From the NCBI RefSeq assembly GCF_006539165.1, contig NZ_BJMM01000010.1, forward strand, positions 62,001-126,000: DNA of 64,000 nucleotides, given 5' to 3'. The DNA comes from Streptomyces cacaoi. Its GTDB lineage: Bacteria > Actinomycetota > Actinomycetes > Streptomycetales > Streptomycetaceae. Made by a program: the position numbers and the translations under genes. Positions 18,754 to 26,937 of the stretch are shown here, in pieces. Numbering within the stretch: the first letter of the stretch is position 1; every line of letters starts with the position of its first letter. The notes under the pieces are model-generated. The model worked only from the letters and a program-made list of their open reading frames with translations. It was not told where the DNA came from and made no database searches.

Positions 18754-18871
18754 ACGGTCCCTCGTGCGGCCGTGCCGTGTGAGGGAGACGGTCGAGTGAG
18801 TTGCCCGGAAAGTCGGAATTGCCACGTTATCTTGCAGTGATGCGTCCACCACGCATTCCGCGGGAGAAACG

Positions 18872-21304
18872 ATGATCCAGGCCATCGGGCTCACCAGCAT
18901 GTCCCGGCGCAGGCGTCCGCCGCGCGTCGACGACCTCACCTTCGAGGCGAGCCCCGGGGAGGTCACCGTGCTGCTGGGGCCGGCCGGTTCGGGGAAGAGC
19001 GAGGCGCTGCGGCTGATGCTGCAACTCGTTCCTGGCCGCGGCATCGCCCTCTTCCGAGGGCGTCCGCTGCACCGGATCCCGCACCCCGCCCATGAGGTCG
19101 GCGTCCTGCTGGGCGATGTCCCCGGGCACCCCGGGCGGACGGCGCGGGGGCATCTGCGGATGCTCGCCGCCGTCGTCGGCGCCCCGCAGGGCCGGGCCGA
19201 CGATGTGCTCGACCTGGTGGGTCTCACCGGGCTCGCGGACCAGCGGCTCGGGGACTTCTCGCGCGGTATGGACCGGCGTCTGGGGATGGCGGCGGCGCTG
19301 CTCGGAGATCCGCACACCCTCGTCCTGGACGAGCCGACGAAGGATCTCTCGCCCCGGGAGGCCAGTTGGCTGCACGGGCTGCTGCGCGGCTTCGTCCACC
19401 AAGGTGGCCAGGTGCTCACCACCACGTGCGATCCGAAGGAGGCGGCCCGCACCGGTGACCGGATCGTCTCCCTGGAGCGTGGACGGCTGATGGCCGACCA
19501 GCTGGCCTCGGACTTCCGCCGCACCAGGCTCCGCCCCCGGGTGGCGATCCGCACTCCCCACGCCGAACGCTTCGCCGCCGTCCTCTCGCAGGAAGCACGG
19601 AGTGCGGCGCGGTCCCGGGGCGGTGGGGGCGCGATCGAGGTGGTGTGCGAAGGGGGCAGCCGGGTCGAGGTGTACGGAAGCAACTGTGCCGCGGTGGGAG
19701 AGACCGCCTATCGGCACGGCATCCTCGTCCACCAGCTCGCGGAGGAGATCGGAGACACCGGTGACCGAGCCCGCCGCGGCCCCTTGCTCCGGGCGGACGG
19801 CAGAATCCCGGTCGAACCGGCCCCCACCCACCTCCTGGCGGGCGGACCGGCATCGGAGCGGGAGGCGCACGCTCTCCCCGGCGCAGCTCCGGTACACGGC
19901 GAGGTACAGCACGCCGCTCCCCAACCTGAAGTGGGCTCACGTGAATTGGCGGGGACGGTGCTCGTCGAGTCCCAGAAGACCGTCGGGGCGGGGGACCGGG
20001 CCGGAGCGCGCGGGGAAGCCCGTGGTGCCGCCGCGGAAGCGGAGGACGCCGCCGTGGAGACGGCGAACTCGGGCAGCACAGCGCAGGGGCCCAGCGTGCC
20101 CGCCCCCTCCGCGCACGTCTCGGAGCCGACGGCCTCGCATGGCGCGGAGAGCACGGAGGAAGCCGAGGCACGGCCCGAGGCGTGCGTCGATGCGGAGGCC
20201 GCGGAGGGCGATCCGGCACGGGAGCCGGGGGAACCGCCGCACGAGCCCTCCCCGGGGACGACGAAATCCCTCGTGCAGGTCGCGGACGCGGTGGCGGTCA
20301 GGTCCCCGCGCCCGGCGGTGGTCTCCGCGCCGCCGGTCACATCCCACTCCGCGGAGCCGGCCGAGCTGGGCAGCGGCAGCGGGGCGGCGGGCCGATGGGC
20401 GCCCGAGGCGCCGGAGTTGCCCGTCGTGCGGCGGCCCGGTCCGGCGGCTCCCGTCCGGTACGAACTGCGACGCATGTTCGGTGTCCGTACCCCGTGGTTG
20501 ATCGCGCTGGCGTCGGTGCTCGCCTCCCTGATGACGGCGGTCGTGCTGGCCCGCCAGGGAGCGACGGGTGCGGCGTCGCACTCGGAGGGGCTTCTGCTCG
20601 GGCTGCGGCTGTTGACCGGCTGGCCCGATCTGCCGTTCCTGCTGCCGCCGGCCGCCCCCGCGGCAGGGCTGCTGGGCGCGCTCGCTTTCGGTCAGGAGTT
20701 CCGCTATCCGGCACTTGCTCCGGCGCAGGCCCCGGTGCCCCGGCGGCTCGGTCTGCTGGCCGCGAAGCTGCTCGTCTCCGGGGCGGTGGCGATCGGGCTC
20801 TGCCTGGTCACCGCGATGCTCAACGTCGGTGTGCTGACGCTGTTGTACGGCCTGGACAGCGGTGCCTTCAGGCTCCCGGCACACGGGTTCGGATTGTCCT
20901 CGCTCACGCAGTTGTCCGTGCCGACCGGTGACACCGCCGTCCTCTCACCGGGGTTGCAGGCGCTGAGCGTGCTGGCGCTGTGCGTGGGCTGCGCCTGGGC
21001 GGGCCTGCTGGCGGCGGGGGTCTTCCGCTCGACGTTCGTCGGGGTCGTGGCCGCGCTGGGTGCGCCGCTGCTCGTCGCGCCGTTGGCCAAGATGCTGTCC
21101 ACCGGTCCCGTGGCGCAGTCGCTGGACGGGTTCCCCGCGCGCTTGCGCACTGTGCTGCTCTTCCCCTGGCCGTCCGGTGCCGAGCAGTGGGTGGCGATCG
21201 CGATGCGGCTCACCTCCCAACCCCTGGGCCGGGCACTGGCGTTGTCGCTCACGGTGCTGTTCTGCGTCTACGCGTTCACGTCGCTGCGCAGCCGCCCGCG
21301 GTAA
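18872..21304 (+). CDS. ABC transporter, ATPase and permease fused in one chain
   Basis: Encodes 810 residues. The ATPase has GPAGSGKS (36-43), the signature loop as a degenerate FSRGM (129-133) and TLVLDEP (149-155). A ~200-residue Ala/Glu/Pro-rich, probably disordered linker (about 310-525) leads to a permease of about six membrane segments (530-805), beginning RYELRRMFGVRTPWLIALAS. This ABC-2-like fusion would need to dimerise; the exported substrate cannot be predicted. It lies directly upstream of whiH and hrdB in the developmental region. ATG 18872 has a weak ribosome site (GGGAGAAACG). Confidence 0.85.
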   Translation: MIQAIGLTSMSRRRRPPRVDDLTFEASPGEVTVLLGPAGSGKSEALRLMLQLVPGRGIALFRGRPLHRIPHPAHEVGVLLGDVPGHPGRTARGHLRMLAAVVGAPQGRADDVLDLVGLTGLADQRLGDFSRGMDRRLGMAAALLGDPHTLVLDEPTKDLSPREASWLHGLLRGFVHQGGQVLTTTCDPKEAARTGDRIVSLERGRLMADQLASDFRRTRLRPRVAIRTPHAERFAAVLSQEARSAARSRGGGGAIEVVCEGGSRVEVYGSNCAAVGETAYRHGILVHQLAEEIGDTGDRARRGPLLRADGRIPVEPAPTHLLAGGPASEREAHALPGAAPVHGEVQHAAPQPEVGSRELAGTVLVESQKTVGAGDRAGARGEARGAAAEAEDAAVETANSGSTAQGPSVPAPSAHVSEPTASHGAESTEEAEARPEACVDAEAAEGDPAREPGEPPHEPSPGTTKSLVQVADAVAVRSPRPAVVSAPPVTSHSAEPAELGSGSGAAGRWAPEAPELPVVRRPGPAAPVRYELRRMFGVRTPWLIALASVLASLMTAVVLARQGATGAASHSEGLLLGLRLLTGWPDLPFLLPPAAPAAGLLGALAFGQEFRYPALAPAQAPVPRRLGLLAAKLLVSGAVAIGLCLVTAMLNVGVLTLLYGLDSGAFRLPAHGFGLSSLTQLSVPTGDTAVLSPGLQALSVLALCVGCAWAGLLAAGVFRSTFVGVVAALGAPLLVAPLAKMLSTGPVAQSLDGFPARLRTVLLFPWPSGAEQWVAIAMRLTSQPLGRALALSLTVLFCVYAFTSLRSRPR

Positions 21305-21584
21305 TCGCCGCTACGGGGACATCGAGCGGCGCCGCACCGGTGAACACCCCGCGGTCGCGCCGGGGTTCCCGCGCGCCCGCGAGCGGTGCTCCCGGTGCCG
21401 GACTCCCAAGCTGACGGCTGCGGACATACTTGTCCGACCATGGTGCAGGGATCGGTGCCGGCACCCGGTCCGGCCGTGCCGGTGCGGCGCCCGGACTCCG
21501 AGGGCGGCGGACCGTTGCCGCGGGGCCCGGCGCGACACTCGTAAAGGGGACGTGACCTGCGGTGATGCTGCCTCGGGTGCGTCC

Positions 21585-21593
21585 TTCCGATAA
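21585..21593 (+). promoter_or_regulatory. Candidate WhiG-type -10 element for whiH
   Basis: TTCCGATAA is close to GCCGATAA, the -10 of sporulation sigma WhiG promoters, 94 bp before the whiH start. whiH is known to depend on WhiG in S. coelicolor. The expected TAAA -35 is not found at the right distance (a TAAA exists at 21542, too far), so the assignment is partial. Confidence 0.4.
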
Positions 21594-21686
21594 GGCGTCA
21601 ATTATGCGGAAGTCAGCGATCACCCTTTCGTGTGCTTTTCACCAAAGCCCTCAAGGCGGTCTCGGGCCCCGCCGACACAAGTGGTC

Positions 21687-22721
21687 GTGACTACCCTTGC
21701 GCACTCCATGATGACCGCGGCTCGTCCCGTCGACACCGGCCTCGTCGGCCCGGGCGAGCTGGACCGTTACGCGTACGCCGAGTCCTCGGGAACGGCGCGC
21801 ACCACCACCAACGCCCCTGCATGGGAGGGTTCCGAGGCCGAAATGAATCGTGTGGGTCGTCGTGCGACCGGCAGCCGCGGACGCGGTCTGCACGGTCAAC
21901 TTGTGCAGCAGCTCGGTCAGATGATCGTCTCCGGCGACCTGGGCGCCGACCGTCCGCTGGTCCCGGAGGAGATCGGCCAGCGCTTCGAGGTGTCGCGTAC
22001 GGTCGTGCGCGAATCCCTCCGTGTCCTGGAAGCCAAGGGACTCGTCAGCGCGCGTCCCAACGTCGGGACCCGTGTGCGTCCGGTCAGCGACTGGAACCTG
22101 CTGGATCCCGACATCATCGAGTGGCGGGCGTTCGGTCCCCAGCGCGAGGGGCAGCGGCGCGAACTGTGCGAACTCCGCTGGACGATCGAGCCGTTGGCCG
22201 CCCGTCTCGCGGCCGCGCAGAGCCGCGACGATGTGCAGCAGCGTCTCGCCGACATGGTCGAGATCATGGGCCACGCGCTGGCCCAGGGCGACACCCTGAC
22301 CTTCTCCCGGGCGGACGCCGAGTTCCACGGGCTGATCCTCCAGGCCGCGGGGAACCGCATGCTCGAACACCTCTCGGGCATCGTCTCGTCGGCACTCCAG
22401 GTGTCCGGGGGCCCGGCCAGCGGCTGTGAACACCCGACCGAGGCCGGTGTCGACCACCACCGGCGGGTCGTCGAGGCCGTGGCCGCCGGTGAGGCCGCCG
22501 TCGCCGAGGCGGCGATGCGGCAGCTGCTGGGCACGTCGTCCACCGAGGCGGTCACCGCGGCGCAGGGCGCCGCGGGGCAGCCCGCGCCGACCGCCCAGGC
22601 GGCCGGGGGAGCGGCGGCCGGTCCTGTCGCCGGGCCGCAGGCGGCGCAGCCGGCAGCTCCGGGAGCGGCCGGCGCCGCCGGGGGCGGCGACCACGTGGTG
22701 CCGCCGCCGCGCGAGCACTGA
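21687..22721 (+). CDS. whiH: WhiH, GntR/FadR-family sporulation regulator
   Basis: Encodes 344 residues. A GntR winged helix (about 70-135) includes LVPEEIGQRFEVSRTVVRESLRVL read here as EIGQRFEVSRTVVRESLRVL. A FadR-type C-terminal ligand domain (about 150-285) has the metal-binding Asp/His pattern (SRADAEFHGLI, GVDHHRRVVEAV). The position immediately before hrdB and the N-terminus (TLAHSMMTAAR) match WhiH, which controls septation in aerial hyphae and represses itself. The C-terminal ~60 residues are an Ala/Pro/Gly tail, longer than I recall for S. coelicolor. GTG 21687 was chosen to keep the conserved N-terminus; ATG 21708 or 21711 are alternatives. Confidence 0.88.
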   Translation: MTTLAHSMMTAARPVDTGLVGPGELDRYAYAESSGTARTTTNAPAWEGSEAEMNRVGRRATGSRGRGLHGQLVQQLGQMIVSGDLGADRPLVPEEIGQRFEVSRTVVRESLRVLEAKGLVSARPNVGTRVRPVSDWNLLDPDIIEWRAFGPQREGQRRELCELRWTIEPLAARLAAAQSRDDVQQRLADMVEIMGHALAQGDTLTFSRADAEFHGLILQAAGNRMLEHLSGIVSSALQVSGGPASGCEHPTEAGVDHHRRVVEAVAAGEAAVAEAAMRQLLGTSSTEAVTAAQGAAGQPAPTAQAAGGAAAGPVAGPQAAQPAAPGAAGAAGGGDHVVPPPREH

Positions 22722-23141
22722 CGCAGTCGCGCAGGAGACGCAGGAGAGCACCGGCACGGGTTGCGCAGCGCGGCCCGTGCCGCTCTCCCGAGGTCTTCAC
22801 CGGCCCGGCCCCGACGAAGGGCGCCGGTCGCCCGGCCCTCGTGCAAGGGGCCGCCCCTCGCGCCGCACACGCTCCGTACGCGTTCTCCGTACGCCGCCGG
22901 AGCCGCCGATCCCGCTCCCCCCGGTGGGATTCCCCGGCCCGTCCGACGCCTCTCCCCCCCTCGCGTCCGGGTCTCCTCGCGCCGGGACGGATGTGCGCAG
23001 CCCGTTCGTTTCCCGCTTCCGGCGGCATCTTCGTGCCCTGTGACTGCCTCCGCGGGGGCGGTCACGCCCGCGGGGGAGGGCTTATGTCTGGGTGTGACGG
23101 CTTTCAGCCGGTACGGAGTGTGATCCGCGCCACGTGAATTG
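22722..23141. other. Intergenic region between whiH and the hrdB promoter
   Basis: About 420 bp with a C/G-rich, proline-and-arginine-like codon pattern on every frame and no recognisable protein. No hairpin strong enough to call a whiH terminator is seen. The hrdB leader further downstream (23210-23260) has TTCCCCACA and TTCTCCACA, each one base from a DnaA box. Confidence 0.4.
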
Positions 23142-23171
23142 GGCGTAACGCTTCCCGGTGCAGCGCGATGA
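23142..23171 (+). promoter_or_regulatory. hrdB promoter of the ShbA (ECF sigma) type
   Basis: GGCGTAACGC (23142-23151) and CGATGA (23166-23171) with 14 bp between are, as I recall them, exactly the -35 and -10 elements reported for the ECF sigma factor ShbA that drives hrdB in Streptomyces. The element sits 144 bp upstream of the hrdB start. Confidence 0.8.
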
Positions 23172-23315
23172 CTCAAGAGGTGACAGCCGAGGAGGGAATA
23201 CGGGCGCTCCGTTCGGGGCTTTTCCCCACACCGTCTTTTTCTCCACAGCTCCGCCCGCGCCGTCGGTTCATCCCCGCCGGCGGTCCGCCGTTTCCATCGT
23301 TCCGAGAGGTTGTTC

Positions 23316-24932
23316 GTGTCGGCCAGCACATCCCGTACTCTCCCTGCGGAGATCGCCGAGTCCGAGTCCGTGATGGCGCTCATCGAGCGGGGAAAGGCTG
23401 AAGGGCAGATCGCCGGCGACGACGTACGTCGGGCCTTCGAGGCTGACCAGATTCCGCCAACCCAGTGGAAGAACGTCCTGCGCAGCCTCAACCAGATCCT
23501 CGACGAGGAGGGTGTGACGCTGATGGTGAGTGCCGCAGAGGCGCCCAAGCGCACCCGAAAGAGCGTCGCGGCGAGGTCCTCGGCGTCTCCGGCAAAGCGC
23601 ACGGCAGCCAAGTCGGTTGCCGCCAAGTCCACCACCAAGAAGGCCGCTCCGGCGAGCGCCGCCACGGCTGCGGCTCCGCGGACCGGCGTCGACGCACCTG
23701 TCGCCGGTGCCGCCCCGGCGAACGGGGCCGAGGAGCCGAAGCCCGCGAAGAAGGCGGCGGCCAAGAAGGTCGCCGCGAAGAAGGCGGCCCCGGCCAAGAA
23801 GACGACGGCGGCGGCCCCGAAGAAGACGGCGGCCAAGAAGTCGGTCGTCGACGAGCTGCTGGAGGCCGAGGACGAGCTGGTGGAGGAGCTTCCCGCCAAG
23901 CCCTCGCCCAAGCCCGGCCCCGAGGACGGCCCCACGGCCGAGCTGAAGAACGAGAACGAGGGCTTCGTCCTCTCGGACGACGACGAGGACGACGCCCCGG
24001 CGCAGCAGGTGGCGGCGGCGGGTGCGACCGCCGACCCGGTCAAGGACTACCTCAAGCAGATCGGCAAGGTTCCGCTGCTCAACGCCGAGCAGGAGGTGGA
24101 GCTGGCCAAGCGCATCGAGGCGGGCCTGTTCGCCGAGGACAAGCTGGCCGCGGCCGACAAGCTCGCGCCGAAGCTCCAGCGGGAGCTGGAGATCATCGCC
24201 GAGGACGGCCGGCGGGCGAAGAACCACCTGCTGGAGGCCAACCTCCGTCTGGTCGTCTCGCTGGCCAAGCGCTACACCGGGCGCGGCATGCTCTTCCTGG
24301 ACCTGATCCAGGAGGGCAACCTCGGTCTGATCCGTGCGGTCGAGAAGTTCGACTACACCAAGGGCTACAAGTTCTCGACGTACGCGACGTGGTGGATCCG
24401 CCAGGCGATCACCCGGGCCATGGCCGACCAGGCGCGCACGATCCGTATCCCTGTGCACATGGTCGAGGTCATCAACAAGCTCGCGCGTGTGCAGCGTCAG
24501 ATGCTCCAGGACCTGGGCCGTGAGCCCACCCCGGAGGAGCTGGCCAAGGAGCTGGACATGACGCCGGAGAAGGTCGTCGAGGTCCAGAAGTACGGCCGTG
24601 AGCCGATCTCCCTGCACACTCCGCTGGGTGAGGACGGCGACAGCGAGTTCGGTGACCTCATCGAGGACTCGGAGGCCGTCGTCCCGGCGGACGCGGTCAG
24701 TTTCACGCTGCTGCAGGAGCAGCTGCACTCCGTTCTCGACACCCTCAGCGAGCGCGAGGCAGGCGTCGTCTCGATGCGCTTCGGCCTCACCGACGGCCAG
24801 CCGAAGACGCTGGACGAGATCGGCAAGGTCTACGGCGTGACGCGCGAGCGCATCCGGCAGATCGAGTCGAAGACGATGTCGAAGCTGCGGCACCCGTCCC
24901 GTTCGCAGGTGCTGCGGGACTACCTGGACTGA
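23316..24932 (+). CDS. hrdB: Principal RNA polymerase sigma factor HrdB
   Basis: Encodes 538 residues. The N-terminal ~230 residues include a conserved start ([18 protein letters not shown]), then a Lys/Ala/Pro-rich low-complexity stretch and an acidic patch. From about 240 the sigma-70 core is intact: region 1.2 ([17 protein letters not shown]), region 2 ([27 protein letters not shown]), region 3 and region 4.2 ([20 protein letters not shown]). HrdB is the essential housekeeping sigma factor. GTG 23316 follows GAGAGG at 6 nt and gives the known N-terminus. A ShbA-type promoter precedes it and a strong terminator follows. Confidence 0.98.
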   Translation: MSASTSRTLPAEIAESESVMALIERGKAEGQIAGDDVRRAFEADQIPPTQWKNVLRSLNQILDEEGVTLMVSAAEAPKRTRKSVAARSSASPAKRTAAKSVAAKSTTKKAAPASAATAAAPRTGVDAPVAGAAPANGAEEPKPAKKAAAKKVAAKKAAPAKKTTAAAPKKTAAKKSVVDELLEAEDELVEELPAKPSPKPGPEDGPTAELKNENEGFVLSDDDEDDAPAQQVAAAGATADPVKDYLKQIGKVPLLNAEQEVELAKRIEAGLFAEDKLAAADKLAPKLQRELEIIAEDGRRAKNHLLEANLRLVVSLAKRYTGRGMLFLDLIQEGNLGLIRAVEKFDYTKGYKFSTYATWWIRQAITRAMADQARTIRIPVHMVEVINKLARVQRQMLQDLGREPTPEELAKELDMTPEKVVEVQKYGREPISLHTPLGEDGDSEFGDLIEDSEAVVPADAVSFTLLQEQLHSVLDTLSEREAGVVSMRFGLTDGQPKTLDEIGKVYGVTRERIRQIESKTMSKLRHPSRSQVLRDYLD

Positions 24933-24972
24933 GCTGCGGCGTCATCCTCCGGCCCGGGATATTCGGGCCGGC

Positions 24973-25010
24973 GAAAGGGCCGGTGACCTGATCGGGTCAC
25001 CGGCCCTTTC
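24973..25010 (+). terminator. Strong terminator after hrdB
   Basis: A perfect 16-bp stem (GAAAGGGCCGGTGACC with its complement) closes a 6-base loop 41 bp after the hrdB stop, followed by TTTC at the right arm end. Confidence 0.85.
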
Positions 25011-25143
25011 GTGCGCCTGTACGAGCGCCCGCGCAAGCCCCGCGCGTGCGCCGGGGGTGCTTCGGTTGCCCGGGATGCGGTCGGCGCTCAAGAGGAACAC
25101 CCTGGGTAGTCACACAGACCCGTACGGTCAGGAGGTCGGTCCC

Positions 25144-26025
25144 ATGCGACTGATGCGCTGTGAGCGAACAAGCGCCGTCCGCGTTCCGGAGAGGTGGGCG
25201 GCCATGCTGGCCGCCCTTGTGACGGCCTTGGTGGGGGCACTGCTCGCGCCGCCTGTGCAGGGGGCCGCCGCGCAGGAACGGGACCCGGACCGGGCCGTCA
25301 TCGGGGGGTATGCGGTGAACGCCGGCGACCACCCGTGGGCGGTGGCGCTCTCCAGCCGGGCCCGGTTCGGCTCGGAGCGCTCCGGTCAGTTCTGCGGAGG
25401 CGCGGTGGTGGGGCCGCGCACGGCCGTGACGGCGGCCCACTGCCTCACCAGGGAAGTGCTGGGAGTGGACGTCGGGCAGGTGCGTGACCTGCGCATCATC
25501 ACCGGGCGTGGGGATCTGACCGGGAACGCGGGCAAGGAGGTCGCGGTCCGTTCGGTGAAGGTGAACCCGGACTTCGACGCGCGCACCAACAAGGGCGATG
25601 TCGCCGTGCTGCGGCTGGCCGAGTCGCTGCCGTCCTCCTCGGTCGTCCCGATGGCGGGCAAGGGGGACCCGGCGTACCGGTCGGGCACACCGGCCACGGT
25701 GTACGGCTGGGGCGACACGACGGGGCGCGGCAACTACTCGAACACGCTGCGGGCGGCGCGGGTCGGCATCATGGCCGACTCGTCGTGCGAGCGGGCCTAC
25801 CCCGGTACGTCGAACGGCAAGTACGACGCCGCGACGATGGTGTGCGCGGGGCTGGAGGCCGGCGGGCGGGACGCCTGTCAGGGGGACAGCGGCGGGCCGC
25901 TGGTCGCCCGGGGGAAGCTCGTGGGGCTCGTCTCCTGGGGTGTCGGCTGCGGTGAGCGGGGCCGGCCCGGGGTCTACACACGGATCTCGGCCGTGCAGTC
26001 GGTGATCGGTACCCCGCGGGCCTGA
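25144..26025 (+). CDS. Secreted trypsin-like serine protease
   Basis: Encodes 293 residues. A signal peptide (Arg-rich start, hydrophobic AAMLAALVTALVGALLA about 19-35) is followed by a short propeptide; the mature chain should begin at Val52 in VIGG. The S1 triad is His99 (TAAHC), Asp152 (KGDVAVLRL) and Ser249 (GDSGGP). Asp243 at the S1 pocket base predicts cleavage after Arg/Lys. Six cysteines allow three disulfides. ATG 25144 follows CAGGAGGT; an upstream start at 25057 would disrupt the signal peptide. It lies just after hrdB, with a shared terminator to the convergent neighbour. Confidence 0.93.
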   Translation: MRLMRCERTSAVRVPERWAAMLAALVTALVGALLAPPVQGAAAQERDPDRAVIGGYAVNAGDHPWAVALSSRARFGSERSGQFCGGAVVGPRTAVTAAHCLTREVLGVDVGQVRDLRIITGRGDLTGNAGKEVAVRSVKVNPDFDARTNKGDVAVLRLAESLPSSSVVPMAGKGDPAYRSGTPATVYGWGDTTGRGNYSNTLRAARVGIMADSSCERAYPGTSNGKYDAATMVCAGLEAGGRDACQGDSGGPLVARGKLVGLVSWGVGCGERGRPGVYTRISAVQSVIGTPRA

Positions 26026-26112
26026 GCGGTCCGGCCGGGGCGACAGGGCTCCGTTCGTGCGGCGCCGACCGCGCGGGCGGAGCCCCGGTGTGTGGAGCCC
26101 CGATACGACGAG

Positions 26113-26148
26113 GGCGGGCGTCCTCCGGGATTCCGGGGGACGCCCGCC
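26113..26148. terminator. Bidirectional terminator between protease gene and DUF7455 gene
   Basis: Arms of 16 bp (GGCGGGCGTCCTCCGG and its complement, with one G-U pair) around a 4-base loop lie between the convergent stops at 26025 and 26218. Confidence 0.7.
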
Positions 26149-26217
26149 GTGTTCCGGTCGGTGCCGGAGCGAGCTCGTCGGATGTGGACGCGGTCGGCGT
26201 CGGGTCAGGTCAGCGGC

Positions 26218-26448
26218 TCACCGTTCGTCTTCGCCCGCGCTGGCGGGGGTCGCGGTGAGCTTCTCCGTCTCGTCCTGTATCTCCGCGGCGATCTTCTTGA
26301 GCTCCGGCTCGAACTTACGGCCGTGGTGGGCGCAGAACAGCAGCTCTCCGCCGCTCGTGAGGACCACGCGGAGGTACGCCTGTGCGTTGCAGCGGTCGCA
26401 GCGGTCGGCGGCCGTCAGCGGGGTCGCGGGGGTCAGAACTGTACTCAC
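26218..26448 (-). CDS. DUF7455 small zinc-ribbon-like protein
   Basis: Encodes 76 residues. RCDRCNAQAYLRV near residue 16 and LLFCAHHGRKFEPEL near 36 give the Cys-x2-Cys ... Cys-x-His-His pattern expected to bind one zinc. The C-terminal third is a charged helix (AAEIQDETEKL). Members are widespread small actinobacterial proteins of unknown role. GTG 26448 follows AGAGG. It is divergent from parE with 489 bp between. Confidence 0.85.
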   Translation of the reverse strand: MSTVLTPATPLTAADRCDRCNAQAYLRVVLTSGGELLFCAHHGRKFEPELKKIAAEIQDETEKLTATPASAGEDER

Positions 26449-26763
26449 GTCGCCTCTTCTCTAGCTCGACGAGCTGTCGTACCAGGGTCAACATCCAACC
26501 AGGCCGAAAACGTTCCCGCTCTGGCCTTCATTCCCGGATTTTTTCTGGCCGAGTGGGCCGGATGCTGCCGGGTGGCGGCGAATGGGCCGTATCGCAGGGA
26601 TGGAACTTTCAGTCTGTTGTTGCTTGCGTGACGGTATCGATGGTGGCGGGCGCTTTGTGCGGCGCCCTTCGGTGCCGGTCTGTGGTTGTGTGCCTCCGGG
26701 CTGTTGTGCCTCTGTGATGGAGGACGTGCCCGGAGCCTAAATGGTTCATGCCTGGATGGGAAC

Positions 26764-26779
26764 GTGACGTGTGTGTCAC
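26764..26779. promoter_or_regulatory. Inverted repeat upstream of parE (BldD-like)
   Basis: GTGACGTGTGTGTCAC has perfect 5-bp arms (GTGAC/GTCAC) around 6 bp. BldD, the Streptomyces developmental repressor, binds AGTGA-Nm-TCACC with variable spacing, and the flanking C after TCAC fits. It ends 37 bp before the candidate parE -10. Confidence 0.4.
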
Positions 26780-26816
26780 CCCGCCCATGGTATCGAACGC
26801 GCTATCGAAAATGGCT

Positions 26817-26822
26817 TAGGAT
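26817..26822 (+). promoter_or_regulatory. Candidate -10 hexamer of parE
   Basis: TAGGAT is an excellent HrdB -10, preceded by an AT-richer patch with two TATCGAA direct repeats (26791 and 26803). No clear TTGAC -35 is seen 17-18 bp upstream. The leader to the parE GTG would be about 108 nt. Confidence 0.5.
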
Positions 26823-26937
26823 GGCGGCCTCCCTGGGCTTTGTTCCGGGTCACAGGACACGTCCTGTCCTGGGCCTCGGTACCCTCTGACGCGGCAACCC
26901 AGCCGTCCCCAGCAGAATTCAGCGAGGAGCGAACCGC

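Noticed and set aside
18812..18845. ECF-type promoter before the fused ABC transporter gene
   Set aside because: GGAATT is present but the expected -10 at 16-18 bp is not; no sigma factor could be assigned.
26480..26520. Possible SigR-type promoter (GGGAAC ... GTTG) for the DUF7455 gene
   Set aside because: The spacing is 19 bp and the -35 reads GGGAAC rather than GGGAAT. Too weak to call, though a SigR link to a zinc-thiol protein would be plausible.
26764..26779. LexA box in front of parE
   Set aside because: CGAAC occurs near 26794, but the second half is TATCG rather than GTTCG (two mismatches), weaker than the real SOS box at lexA.
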